Notes: generated from the sequence alone by a model not told the origin. DNA of 23,575 nt from DATAXV01 sp036272915 (GCA_036272915.1 DATAXV010000024.1:1-23575), one strand, 5' to 3'; counted from the stretch's first letter, positions 7,121-15,055 are shown. Made by a program: numbers and translations.

Positions 7121-8395
7121 CTATCCGGGCGGCCGCTCGCGGTCGAGACGTGCCCCATCCCGCCAGACCGCGGCGATCTCCCAAGTCGCGCGGATGTCGC
7201 GGGTGGGGTCGCCGTCGACCAGGAGCAGGTCGGCGCGCAGCCCGGGGGCGACCCGGCCGCGATCCTTCAGCCCGAAGCAGCGGGCGGCGTGCGAGGTGGC
7301 CGCGGCCAGGGCCTCGGCCGGGGTGAGGCCGGCCTCGACCAGCAGCAGGAGCTCGTGGTGGAGGGCGATCCCATGCCCGGCCAGGCCGCGGACGAGCGGC
7401 GCCCGGGGCGAGGCGGCGCCGGCGCTCACGTCGGTGCCGGCGAGCACGGTGACGCCCGATCGGTGCAGCGCGGCGGTGGCGCGAAGTGCCGCGGCGTGAT
7501 CGAGGCGGGAGTGGCCGTGTCCGTCCCGTTGCCGGAGGTTCCGTTCGCGGGCATCATCGAGCAGCTCGCGGTCGGTCATGATCGCCCGCGTTCCGGCGTC
7601 GAGGTGGCGACCGAGGCGGGGATGGTCGAGCATCGCCGCCCGCTCGGCGTCCGTGGCCTCCCCCCTCTCCGCCGAGAACAGAGCCGAGACCCGTAGCGTG
7701 GGGACGACGAAGACACCCGGGCGGCGCAGACGGTCGAGCAGCGCCTGGTCGAGCTCGAGGTCGCCGAGGACATGGGCGAGCGCGTCCCCTCCGGCCTCGA
7801 TGAAGGTCCTGGCCGCGGCCGAGGAGTCGGCGTGGACGAGGGCCAGCCGTCCCCGGGCATGGGTCTCGGCGAGCAGGGCGCCCAGCGTCTCCCCGTCGAT
7901 CGGGCGGCCGCCGTTCCAGGCCGCATCGATCAGATAGACCTTGATGTAGTCGGAGCCATCGGCGACGCGGCCGGTGACGAAGTCGGTGGCCTCGGCGGGC
8001 GAGGTGAGGGTGGGGACGACTCCGGGCAGGAAGGGGTTGGTCACGGCCCCGCCCAATCCGGCGCTGCGGATGTCGCAGACGTCGCATCGTTCCGCCGCCA
8101 CCCGTCGCAGCGTCCCGGCCAGGGCGGGCATGCTGAACATGTCCAGCTCCGACGTGACGCCGAAGGCGAGCGCCTGCTCGAGACTCTCGGGCCGGGCGTG
8201 GACGTGGCAGTCGATGAGCCCCGGCAGCAGGGTGCGGCCGCGGCCGTCGACGACCTCGGCACCGGCGGGGACCGCGACCCGGTCCGACAACTCGGCGATG
8301 CGCCCGCCGCTGAGGAGGACGTCGGCGCCGGCGATCGTCGCCTCGCCGTCGAAGATCCGGACCCCGTGGATGATCGTGTCCGGCGCCGACGTCAC
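7121..8395 (-). CDS. Metal-dependent amidohydrolase family protein
   Basis: 424 residues from GTG 8395, which overlaps the TGA of the upstream membrane-protein gene by GTGA and has AGAGGAG 8 bases before it. Order of features: an N-terminal beta strand region (IIHGVRIFDGEATIAGADVL), metal motif LPGLIDCHVHA (HxH, about residues 58-68), YIKVYL (candidate bridging lysine), later histidines in LVHADSS and ALAHVLGD, the final metal Asp in LAGTDVSAGA, and the C-terminal closing segment GRVAPGLRADLLLVDGDP. This is the imidazolonepropionase/prolidase-like cytoplasmic amidohydrolase group, which hydrolyses cyclic amides or lactam-like and carbamate compounds. The substrate is unknown. It is the last gene of a TetR-controlled three-gene operon. 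Confidence 0.9.
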   Translation of the reverse strand: MTSAPDTIIHGVRIFDGEATIAGADVLLSGGRIAELSDRVAVPAGAEVVDGRGRTLLPGLIDCHVHARPESLEQALAFGVTSELDMFSMPALAGTLRRVAAERCDVCDIRSAGLGGAVTNPFLPGVVPTLTSPAEATDFVTGRVADGSDYIKVYLIDAAWNGGRPIDGETLGALLAETHARGRLALVHADSSAAARTFIEAGGDALAHVLGDLELDQALLDRLRRPGVFVVPTLRVSALFSAERGEATDAERAAMLDHPRLGRHLDAGTRAIMTDRELLDDARERNLRQRDGHGHSRLDHAAALRATAALHRSGVTVLAGTDVSAGAASPRAPLVRGLAGHGIALHHELLLLVEAGLTPAEALAAATSHAARCFGLKDRGRVAPGLRADLLLVDGDPTRDIRATWEIAAVWRDGARLDRERPPG

Positions 8396-9078
8396 CTCTT
8401 TGTCTCCTCTCCGCTCCCCGGATCCGGCGCCACCGGCGCGCCCTCCGCCGTCCGGGGGCAGCGCTGGCGGCGCCGCCGCAGGACCAGGAACGCCACCACG
8501 GCGACGCCGAGCAGCACGAATCGCTTGATGTTGCTGACGAGGACGAAGGTGCCGATCGGCAGCAGCAGCGCGAGCGCCAGGTGCAGCGCCACGTCGGCCA
8601 GGAGCAGCGCCCCCACGACCGCCGTGATCAGCGTCATCGAGGGCCGGCCGGCGGCCCTTGAGCGCAGTGCGGCGAAGCCCGGGCTGACCCGGGCCAGGAG
8701 CCCGATCAGCTCCATGAGCGCCGGCCTGCGGACGAGGGCGGAGCCGAGCAGGAGGACCCCGACCACGAGCTCGACGATCTCGAAGGTTCCGACCTTGAGC
8801 GCCAGCGTGCCGCCACCGGGCAGGAGCAGGGCGACCAGGAGCCGGATGCCGAAGCCGGCGACGGAGAGGACGCCGACGCCGTCGACGCGGCGCCGCCAGA
8901 CCATCTTGGCTGCAGTCCAGATCGCGGGTATGGCGACGGAGATGGCCAGCGGCGCGACCTGGCTCGACATGTGGCCCCGGATCAGGAAATAGACCAGGGT
9001 CGGCAGCACACCGCAGACGAGCAGGCTGAGCAGGATGTCGGTCGGGCGTGTGCGGGCAGCCGCGGCAGCCGTCGACAT
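8392..9078 (-). CDS. VC0807-type integral membrane protein
   Basis: 228 residues. ATG 9078 shares one base with the TGA of the TetR gene (TGATG), and GGGAGGGAAG lies upstream. Hydrophobic segments include ILLSLLVCGVLPTLVYFLI, VAPLAISVAIPAIWTA, GVLSVAGFGIRLLVALLL, FEIVELVVGVLLLGSALV, SMTLITAVVGALLLADVALH and LLPIGTFVLVSNIKRFVLLG. This gives about six membrane helices with basic loops such as KMVWRRRVDG, and a cytoplasmic basic/proline-rich tail. The R-R-R-x-D-x-x-x-V-L-S pattern after the second helix and the later FRRP-like LVRRPALM resemble the VC0807 family of unknown function. Its place between a TetR regulator and an amidohydrolase suggests a membrane partner, possibly for uptake or export, but that is inference. 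Confidence 0.75.
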   Translation of the reverse strand: MSTAAAAARTRPTDILLSLLVCGVLPTLVYFLIRGHMSSQVAPLAISVAIPAIWTAAKMVWRRRVDGVGVLSVAGFGIRLLVALLLPGGGTLALKVGTFEIVELVVGVLLLGSALVRRPALMELIGLLARVSPGFAALRSRAAGRPSMTLITAVVGALLLADVALHLALALLLPIGTFVLVSNIKRFVLLGVAVVAFLVLRRRRQRCPRTAEGAPVAPDPGSGEETKR

Positions 9079-9698
9079 CACTTCCCTCCCCGTCCCGCCT
9101 GAACGGGACTGACGACGATGCCCACCGCCTCGGCGATGATGTCGCCGAGGCGGACGTCCTTGCCGGACGAGGCCCAGTGTGTGGTGGCGACACGGAGGGC
9201 GGCCACCACCGCCGCGGCCAGCGTTCGCGGGTACAGGTCGCGTCCGGTGCCGGTGCCGGTGCGCTCGGCGATGGCCGCCGCCAGTCGCCGTTCCATCGTC
9301 AGCTCCGCCTTGTGGTACTCGGCTCTCAGCTGCGGCCACATGATCAGCCGCAGCTGCGCTCTGGCCTCGGGGTCCCTGACCGACGGATCGGGGTGCTCGT
9401 CGGCGAGCGCATGCCGGAGGGCGTCGGCGAGGGGCTCGTCGGCCGGCCGCCGGACGAGCGCCTCGGCGGTCCTCTCCGCCCGGTCGACCGCCGCCGAGGC
9501 GATCGCCTCCTCCTTGCTCGAGAAGTAGTTGTTGAAGGTCCGTGGCGAGACGCCGGCGGCGGCGGCGATGTCCTCCACACGCGTTCGGTCGGGCCCTCGC
9601 TCCCGAGCCAGGCGGACGGCCGCCTGGATCAGCGCCTGCCGGGTCGCCTGCTTCTTCCGCTCCCGCAGCCCGCCTCCGACCGGCGTGTCCAGTGCCAT
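9078..9698 (-). CDS. TetR-family transcriptional regulator
   Basis: 206 residues from ATG 9698 (MALDTPVGGG); an in-frame ATG at 9707 is also possible and neither has a clear ribosome binding site. The N-terminal domain is a textbook TetR HTH: KQATRQALIQAAVRLARERG, TRVEDIAAAAGVSPRTFNNY, FSSKEEAI (about residues 15-65). The rest is the helical ligand-binding domain, rich in A, E and R. A perfect 17-bp palindrome begins 21 bases upstream of the start, the natural site for autorepression and possibly for control of the divergent aminotransferase gene. It is the first gene of the operon with the VC0807-type protein and amidohydrolase. The ligand is unknown. Confidence 0.92.
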   Translation of the reverse strand: MALDTPVGGGLRERKKQATRQALIQAAVRLARERGPDRTRVEDIAAAAGVSPRTFNNYFSSKEEAIASAAVDRAERTAEALVRRPADEPLADALRHALADEHPDPSVRDPEARAQLRLIMWPQLRAEYHKAELTMERRLAAAIAERTGTGTGRDLYPRTLAAAVVAALRVATTHWASSGKDVRLGDIIAEAVGIVVSPVQAGRGGK

Positions 9699-9718
9699 GG
9701 GGCGCATGCTACACAGAC

Positions 9719-9749
9719 ATTGCGTGGCACGCAATTTTTCGCGTTACGC
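9719..9749. promoter_or_regulatory. Palindromic operator between TetR and the divergent aminotransferase
   Basis: ATTGCGTG (9719-9726), G, CACGCAAT (9728-9735) form a perfect 17-bp palindrome. A second shorter copy of the core, GCGT-T-ACGC (9741-9749), follows 5 bases later, giving two GCGTnACGC-like sites about 18 bases apart, in a locally AT-rich stretch (TTTTT). The position immediately upstream of the TetR start suggests binding by that regulator. Confidence 0.65.
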
Positions 9750-9902
9750 AGTATTCTGCCGGATGGCGGCGCTGACTCGACGTGTGCTACACCGTGTGAA
9801 TACCCCTGGCGCCAACCTGGCCGCCGGGCCCTCGACGGAGCGCGGCGGGAGAGGCTGGCGCCGTCGGTGACGATGGGGTGCCAGCCATTCAGGAGAGGTC
9901 AC

Positions 9903-11027
9903 ATGCCCGAGACGGAACCGCGTTGGCGGGAGCAGCGGTCATCACCGGTGATCCGGCGGGGTCTCCTGCCCAGCGGCGACGACGCTCGCCTGGGTGCCAA
10001 CGAGGCCCCCTACGGACCGCCCCAGCCGGTGCTGGACGCGATCATGCGCAGCGCCGTCCAGGGCAACAACTACGCCTTCGACGCCAGCGGTCCGCTGCTC
10101 GGCGGGCTCGAGCGCTGGCTCGGCGTGCCCTCCTCGCGGATCCTGCTCGGGGCCGGTTCCAACGACATCCTCGAGCGAGCCATCCTCGCCCTCGCCGGAC
10201 CGGGCAACGAGATCGTGTACCCCACGCCCGCCTACCCGATCTACGCCAGCGCGACGGCCGCCGGCCAGGCCGTCGGCGTCCCCGTGGCCAACGCCGCCGA
10301 CGGATCCAACGACCTCGAGGCGCTGCGCGCGGCGGTGACCCCGAACACCAGCCTGCTCATCCTCTGCAACCCCCACAACCCGACCGGTGGCCATGCGCCC
10401 ACGAGCGCGATCGCCGAGCTCGTCGATGGCGTGCCGCCAGGGGTCGTGATCCTCCTCGACGAGGCCTACTGGGAGTTCAGCGACGAGTTCCAGGAGGGAG
10501 GCCAGGGCGGCAGGGGCCTGCTCGACGCCCACCCCAACCTGGTCTGTTCGCGGACCTTCTCCAAGTTCTTCGGGCTCGCCGGACTCCGCGTCGGCTATGG
10601 CCTGGTCGGAAGTGAGGAGCTGGCCGCCCAGCTCCGCCTGCGTCAGGGGCCCGGCGCCGTGACCCGGGTGTCGCTGGCGGGCGCCGAGGCTGCGCTCGAA
10701 TGCATCGACATCTACAGAGAGCGCCTCGACGAGCTTCGCCGGGAGCGCGAGCGGGTCGCCGCCGCCTGCACCGAGCTGGGCCTCGACCCCCTCCCCTCGC
10801 AGACCAACTTCCTGCTCATGCCCGAGCCGCTGCCGCAGACGGCCGAGCGGATGCTCGAGCACGGCGTCTGGATCCGTCCCGGAGCGACGATGGGATGCCC
10901 CGGCCAGATCCGGGTCACGATCGGGACCCCGGCCCAGAACGACCGCATGCTGGAGCTGCTCGCCGGGCTGGTCGAGGAGGCGGGCGCCCCGGGTTCCGGC
11001 GACGGCGAGCCGGTGGCCGCCCCCTGA
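9903..11027 (+). CDS. PLP-dependent class I/II aminotransferase (histidinol-phosphate aminotransferase-like)
   Basis: 374 residues from ATG 9903, with AGGAGAGG 5 bases upstream. Fold-type I motifs in order: LGANEAPYGPP near the N-terminus, the cofactor loop LGAGSND, NPHNPTGG, Asp186 in ILLDEAYWEF, and the PLP lysine Lys221 in SRTFSKFFGLAGLRVGYG. The C-terminal GVWIRPG and IRVTIGTP strands match HisC. The arginine of GVWIRPG is the usual substrate-carboxylate or phosphate contact. It is not next to the histidine genes (hisH/F/I lie 11 kb away). It overlaps a FAD amine-oxidase-like gene, which suggests catabolism of an amino compound rather than histidine synthesis. It could still supply HisC activity if no other copy exists in the genome. 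Confidence 0.9.
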   Translation: MPETEPRWREQRSSPVIRRGLLPSGDDARLGANEAPYGPPQPVLDAIMRSAVQGNNYAFDASGPLLGGLERWLGVPSSRILLGAGSNDILERAILALAGPGNEIVYPTPAYPIYASATAAGQAVGVPVANAADGSNDLEALRAAVTPNTSLLILCNPHNPTGGHAPTSAIAELVDGVPPGVVILLDEAYWEFSDEFQEGGQGGRGLLDAHPNLVCSRTFSKFFGLAGLRVGYGLVGSEELAAQLRLRQGPGAVTRVSLAGAEAALECIDIYRERLDELRRERERVAAACTELGLDPLPSQTNFLLMPEPLPQTAERMLEHGVWIRPGATMGCPGQIRVTIGTPAQNDRMLELLAGLVEEAGAPGSGDGEPVAAP

Positions 11028-12166
11028 GGATCGATGCGGCGATCGTCGGAGCCGGCGTCATCGGCTCCTCGATCGCCTATCACCTCGCCCGCTCGGGGGC
11101 CGAGGTAGCGCTCCTGGACCCGGGGTCGCCGCGGTACCCGAGCGCCTCCTGGGCCAGCGCCGGCGGTGTCCGCCGACAGGGGCGGGACCCGCGCGAATGG
11201 CAGCTGACGACGGCGGCCTGGCGGCGCTGGGCGGGCCTCGCCGACGAGCTGGGCGCCGACATCGGCTTCCGCGCCGGCGGCCATCTGCACGTCGCCGAGA
11301 CCGAGGAGGAGCTGGAGCGACTGGTCCGCCGCGCCGAGGCGGAGCGGGCGGCCGGGCTCGAGGTCGAGCTGGTCGACGGGGCCGCCGCCCGGGATCTCGC
11401 CCCCATCCTCTCCCTCTCCGTCCTCGGCGGGACCTGGACGGCGGGCGACGGCCAGGCCGATCCCCGCCGCACCACCGAGGCCTTTCAGCGGGCGGCCGTG
11501 CGTCACGGCGCGGTCTTCATCGAGCATGCGGTGGAGCGGCTCAAAGTCTCCGGCGAAGGGCTGGAGGTCCGTGCCCACGGGGAGATCGTCGACGCCCGCT
11601 GGACCGTCCTCGCCGCCGGATCCTGGACGGCGGCGCTGGTCCGGGGCCTGGGCGTGCGTCTCCCGGTGCGGATGGAGGGGCTGCAGATGCTGGTCAGCGA
11701 TCCCGATCCCCGAGCCCTCGGGCCGACGGTCGGGGCCGAGGGCCGGGCGATCTCCTTCAAGCAGCTCGCCGACGGCCGCTTCCTGGTCGGCGGCGGCTGG
11801 CCGGCGGACGTCGACGCGGCGGCGCACACCTGCGATCTTCGAGCGGAGTCGATCGAGGGGAGCTGGCGCGCCGCCCGCGGGCTCTTCCCGAGCCTCGCCG
11901 GCCGGCAGATCGCGGACCTCTGGTGCGGGCTGGAGTCGATCTCGATCGACGGCGTCCCCCCCGTCGGACCACTCCCCGGGGTCGAGGGGGCGTACCTGGC
12001 CACCGGCTTCTGCGGCCACGGCTTCCAGCTGTCCCCGGCTCTGGGCGAGGCCGTCGCTCGGGCCCTCGGCGGTGCCGAGAGCCCGAGCCTGGCCCCGCTC
12101 TCCCCGGACCGGCAGGCCGGCGTCGACCCCGAACGGGTCGACGCCTTCCTCGCCGGCGAGGCCTGA
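11024..12166 (+). CDS. FAD-dependent oxidoreductase, DAO/DadA type
   Basis: About 380 residues. The dinucleotide-binding motif AAIVGAGVIGSSIAYHLARS follows the first residues directly, so the protein must start at or just before 11024. No ATG, GTG or TTG lies in frame between the aminotransferase coding region and this motif. CTG 11024 overlaps the aminotransferase TGA as CTGA. Further motifs: VLAAGSWTAALV (second FAD-contact strand), VRMEGLQMLV, GRFLVGGGWPADVD, SIDGVPPVGPLPG and the C-terminal GFCGHGFQLSPALGEAVA, typical of glycine/sarcosine/D-amino-acid oxidases. It should oxidise a C-N bond of an amino acid or amine, with FAD bound non-covalently. Coupling with the aminotransferase suggests a shared amino substrate. 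Confidence 0.88.
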   Translation: MRIDAAIVGAGVIGSSIAYHLARSGAEVALLDPGSPRYPSASWASAGGVRRQGRDPREWQLTTAAWRRWAGLADELGADIGFRAGGHLHVAETEEELERLVRRAEAERAAGLEVELVDGAAARDLAPILSLSVLGGTWTAGDGQADPRRTTEAFQRAAVRHGAVFIEHAVERLKVSGEGLEVRAHGEIVDARWTVLAAGSWTAALVRGLGVRLPVRMEGLQMLVSDPDPRALGPTVGAEGRAISFKQLADGRFLVGGGWPADVDAAAHTCDLRAESIEGSWRAARGLFPSLAGRQIADLWCGLESISIDGVPPVGPLPGVEGAYLATGFCGHGFQLSPALGEAVARALGGAESPSLAPLSPDRQAGVDPERVDAFLAGEA

Positions 12167-12173
12167 GGCGCGA

Positions 12174-13205
12174 TCAGGTCAGCGGCAGCTCGATGGTCGC
12201 GCCGTCGCGCTCGGAGCTGAGATCGGCGGCGAAGCAGGCCTCGTGGGTGTTGACGGCGTCGTCCAGGTTGACGTGCGACTCCTTTCCCGAGATGACGCAG
12301 TCGACGAAGTGGGCGATCTCGCCGGCGAAGGGGTGATGGGCGACGTCGCCGTTGTCGGGCAGCACCGTCTCCATCTCGGCGAAGCCGGTGAGGCCGGGCA
12401 GGCGCTTGGTGTAGAGGCGGTTGCCGCGGACCACGCCGTCGGTGCCGAAGACGTCGATGTTGAAGTTGTAGGGCATCCACTGCGTGGTGCAGGCGGAGAC
12501 CTTGCCCATCGCGCCGCTGGCGAACTTGACCACGGCGAGGGTGTTGGCGGCGTCGCCCTCCTCCCGCCCGTCCGGGCTCCAGCTCCGAGCGCTGACCGAG
12601 ACCACGTCACTTCCGACCAGGTAGCGGGCCATGTCGAAGGCGTGGCAGCCGCCGCCGAGCATGGCGCCGATCCCGCGCTTCCTCGGCCGGGCCGGACGCG
12701 GCGCGCGGGCGTGAGCGTAGTTGGCCTGCGGGCCGTTGTGCCAGTAGTCGGTCTGGACCATGAAGATCTCGCCCAGCGCGCCGTCCGCGCTCAGCGCCTT
12801 GATGTTGGCAACGGCCGGGTTCCAGCGGAGGACGAAGCTGACCACGGTCCGCACCCCGGCCCTGCGCACCGCGTCGCGCATCCGCCGCAGGTCCTCGGGG
12901 TTCAGGGCCGCCGGCTTCTCGATGAGCGCGTGTTTGCCCGCCTCGGCGGCCAGCACCGTCTCCTCGCAGTGGCGGTCGGGGGGGGTGCAGATGGAGACGG
13001 CGTCGACGTCCGGCCGCGCCAGCATCTCCTCCATCGAGTCGTATACGGGCACGTCGAGTCCGAACTCGCGAGCCTTGGCGGCGGCACCGTCCTTGGTCCG
13101 GCTGCCGATCGCGACGATCCGCGAATCCGGGTTCCGCAGGTAGGCGCGTATGTGCTCGCTGGAGACCCATCCCGCGCCCTGGATCGCGACACCTATCTCG
13201 GCCAT
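12174..13205 (-). CDS. Gfo/Idh/MocA family NAD(P)-dependent oxidoreductase
   Basis: 343 residues from ATG 13205, preceded by GGAGGG at 7-8 bases; a GTG two codons earlier sits directly on the ribosome binding site. The Rossmann part has VAIQGAGWVSSEHI, VAIGSRTKD, VSICTPPDRH and the family hallmark EKP in HALIEKPAALN. The second domain carries RWNPAVANIKAL and the substrate-binding GGGCHAFDMARYLVG with the conserved histidine. Members oxidise or reduce sugars, inositols and amino sugars at one hydroxyl using NAD(P). It is downstream of the TIM-barrel gene on the same strand (about 105 bases apart), and together they are divergent from the nagB-like operon. Ends 7 bases from the convergent FAD oxidoreductase gene. 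The sugar is not known. Confidence 0.92.
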   Translation of the reverse strand: MAEIGVAIQGAGWVSSEHIRAYLRNPDSRIVAIGSRTKDGAAAKAREFGLDVPVYDSMEEMLARPDVDAVSICTPPDRHCEETVLAAEAGKHALIEKPAALNPEDLRRMRDAVRRAGVRTVVSFVLRWNPAVANIKALSADGALGEIFMVQTDYWHNGPQANYAHARAPRPARPRKRGIGAMLGGGCHAFDMARYLVGSDVVSVSARSWSPDGREEGDAANTLAVVKFASGAMGKVSACTTQWMPYNFNIDVFGTDGVVRGNRLYTKRLPGLTGFAEMETVLPDNGDVAHHPFAGEIAHFVDCVISGKESHVNLDDAVNTHEACFAADLSSERDGATIELPLT

Positions 13206-13310
13206 AGTCACCCTCCAAGCCCGTGGCGTTCCCGATCGGCGGCCGACCCGCGCTGCCGCCCGTCCTCGATTGTCCGCCGGACCGCGCCGCCAGCGCCACC
13301 GCGGCGACGG

Positions 13311-14183
13311 TTAGCCACCGGCGATCAGGCGCCGAACGGCGTCCACGGCGACCCCGAACCGCTCCTCCGGAGTGCCGCCGAGATAGGTGGCGAGATGCGG
13401 CTCGATGGTGAGCAGGCCGTCGTAGCCCTGGCCCTCGAGCCGTTCCAGCACCTCGGCCAGGCGCGCCCGCCCCTCGCCGGCGGGGCGGATCCGGCCCATG
13501 ATCACCTCGGTCGCCACCGGGCGCGGGTAGACGGCGGCGTCACCCGGCTCGTGGGGCAGGGCGTCCTTGATGTGGACATGCCGCACATGGGGGGCGAGCA
13601 GGGGCCAGGCCCGGTCCACCGGGTCGACGTTGGCGAGGACGTAGTTGGCCGGATCGAAGGCGACGCCGAGCGACGGCGAGGCGACCGTCTCGACGATCTC
13701 CCGGCACCGCTCGGGGACGTCGCCGTAGAGGTAGGCCTCGTTCTCGAGGACCAGGACCACACCCCTGCGCCGCGCCTCCTCGGCCATCCGCGCCAGGCGC
13801 TCCAGTACCTCCGGGCGGCTGCCCTCGTAGTCGCCCTGGACGTAGAAGGAGAAGATGCGGACCATTCCCGCGCCGAGCTCCCCGGCGGCGTCCAGCGCCC
13901 GGCCGAGGCGCTCCATCTCGGCATCGGCGGGATCGGCGATGTCGGCCTTGCCGACCGGGGACCCGACCACGGGGACGTCGATGCCCGCCTCGCCGAGCAG
14001 CGTCCGGGCACGGCGCAGCTGGCCCGCATCGAGGTCGATCACGTTGGTGCCCCAGGCGTTGCGCAGCTCCAGGTGCCCGATCCCCTGCCGGCCGAGCACG
14101 GCGAGCTGATCCTCCAGATCGGCCGCCGCCTCGTCGGCGAACGCGCACAGCTTCCAGTCAGCCACGGGACGCTCCGGCGACAT
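13311..14183 (-). CDS. Sugar phosphate isomerase/epimerase family TIM barrel
   Basis: 290 residues from ATG 14183. A xylose-isomerase-like (AP endonuclease 2 fold) barrel: WKLCAFADEAAADLEDQLAV at the start, then GIGHLELRN, VRIFSFYV, and the metal ligands in VLENEAYLYGD (Glu), GVAFDPANYV (Asp), VRHVHIKDA (His) and LLTIEPHL (Glu). These enzymes isomerise or epimerise keto/aldo sugars with a divalent metal in the cytoplasm. The start is uncertain: the strong AAGGAGG at 14205-14211 is 21 bases before ATG 14183 and instead serves an out-of-frame ATG at 14199, while an in-frame GTG at 14165 is another option. It pairs with Gfo/Idh/MocA downstream, a common catabolic pairing. Confidence 0.9.
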   Translation of the reverse strand: MSPERPVADWKLCAFADEAAADLEDQLAVLGRQGIGHLELRNAWGTNVIDLDAGQLRRARTLLGEAGIDVPVVGSPVGKADIADPADAEMERLGRALDAAGELGAGMVRIFSFYVQGDYEGSRPEVLERLARMAEEARRRGVVLVLENEAYLYGDVPERCREIVETVASPSLGVAFDPANYVLANVDPVDRAWPLLAPHVRHVHIKDALPHEPGDAAVYPRPVATEVIMGRIRPAGEGRARLAEVLERLEGQGYDGLLTIEPHLATYLGGTPEERFGVAVDAVRRLIAGG

Positions 14184-14199
14184 CGTTTCCAGCTCGCAT
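14158..14199 (-). CDS. Possible 13-residue leader peptide overlapping the TIM-barrel start
   Basis: ATG 14199 has the best ribosome binding site in the region (AAGGAGG, 5-base spacer) but encodes only MRAGNDVAGASRG before TGA 14158-14160, out of frame with the TIM-barrel gene. The stop lies 5 bases from the in-frame GTG 14165 codon, so termination-reinitiation could set the true start. It may also be chance. Confidence 0.25.
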   Translation of the reverse strand: MRAGNDVAGASRG

Positions 14200-14226
14200 C
14201 CGAACCTCCTTCCATCCTGTTCCCGG

Positions 14227-14269
14227 CCCCCGACGTCGATCCGCCCGGCGGCGCCGGGGCCGTCGGGGG
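14227..14269 (+). promoter_or_regulatory. Potential hairpin in the nagB-like gene leader
   Basis: CCCCCGAC (14227-14234) and GTCGGGGG (14262-14269) are a perfect 8-bp inverted repeat, with a self-complementary GGCGCC in the 27-base loop. The right arm is adjacent to the only SD-like bases (GGGGGTGA) before ATG 14282, so the stem could mask the ribosome binding site. The region is a divergent promoter and very GC-rich, so chance pairing is likely enough to keep confidence low. Confidence 0.25.
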
Positions 14270-14281
14270 TGAAATAACAAG

Positions 14282-15055
14282 ATGCCACTGATCGACAGGA
14301 GGACATTGGGCGGGCTGCGGGTCGAGGTCTACTCGACCCGGGCGGAGATGGGCGCGGCGGCGGGTGCGGCGGCCGCGGCCGCCATCACCGCCGTGCAGGA
14401 CCGGCGGACCGGGCCGGTTCGGATCGTCTTCGCGGCGGCGCCTTCCCAGAACGAGACCCTGGCCACCCTCGCCGCCGGCCCCGACGTCGACTGGTCGCGC
14501 GTCGTCGCCTTCCAGATGGACGACTACGTCGGGCTCCCGGCGACCGCTCCCGAGCGCTTCAGCGCGTACCTGCAGGAGCATCTCTTCGACCTCGTCCGGC
14601 TGGGATCGATCCACCGGCTGGAGGGGACCGGCGACGTCGACGCCGAGACCGAGCGCTACGCCGCGCTGCTCATGGAGGATCCGATCGACCTCTGCCTGTT
14701 CGGCATCGGCGAGAACGGACACCTCGCCTTCAACGACCCGCCCACCGCCGACTTCGCCGACCCGCAGGTGGTGAAGCGCGTCGAGCTCGACTACGCCTGC
14801 CGCGTCCAGCAGGTCAACGACGGCTGCTTCCCCACGTTCGAGGACGTGCCTCCGGAGGCGCTGACCCTGACCATCCCGACCCTTCTCTCGGCCCGGGCCA
14901 TGATCGGCAGCGTGCCCGGGCCGGCCAAGCGAGACGCGGTGAGCGACACGCTCTGGGGTCCGGTGACCACCGACTGCCCGGCCAGCGCCGTCCGCGGCCA
15001 CGACCACGCCACCCTCTACCTGGACGCCGACTCCTGGCCGGGCGACACGGCATGA
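14282..15055 (+). CDS. NagB-like glucosamine-6-phosphate deaminase/isomerase family protein (variant)
   Basis: 257 residues. NagB signatures are present: VVAFQMDDYVGL with catalytic Asp80, and FGIGENGHLAFNDPP with His147. Two usual features are changed: the phosphate loop (TGSTP-like in classical NagB) reads AAAPSQNETL (about 51-60), and the E. coli Asp141/Glu148 positions are Asn145/Asp152. The C-terminal half (RVQQVNDGCFP, ALTLTIPTLLSARAM, GPVTTDCPASAVRGH) belongs to a divergent subfamily. It should convert a 2-amino-2-deoxy sugar phosphate to a ketose phosphate and ammonia in the cytoplasm. ATG 14282 has a weak ribosome site; TTG 14306 sits 3 bases after an AGGAGG and is an alternative. 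It is coupled to the deacetylase gene by ATGA. Confidence 0.82.
   Translation: MPLIDRRTLGGLRVEVYSTRAEMGAAAGAAAAAAITAVQDRRTGPVRIVFAAAPSQNETLATLAAGPDVDWSRVVAFQMDDYVGLPATAPERFSAYLQEHLFDLVRLGSIHRLEGTGDVDAETERYAALLMEDPIDLCLFGIGENGHLAFNDPPTADFADPQVVKRVELDYACRVQQVNDGCFPTFEDVPPEALTLTIPTLLSARAMIGSVPGPAKRDAVSDTLWGPVTTDCPASAVRGHDHATLYLDADSWPGDTA

Noticed and set aside
9903..11027. Calling the aminotransferase hisC of the histidine operon
   Set aside because: It is 11 kb from hisHFI, on the other strand, and overlaps a FAD amine-oxidase-type gene, so a catabolic role is at least as likely.
11526..14291. A 921-codon + strand open frame across the Gfo/Idh/MocA and TIM-barrel genes
   Set aside because: It overlaps three real genes in other frames and has low-complexity composition. 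Long shadow frames are expected at this GC content.
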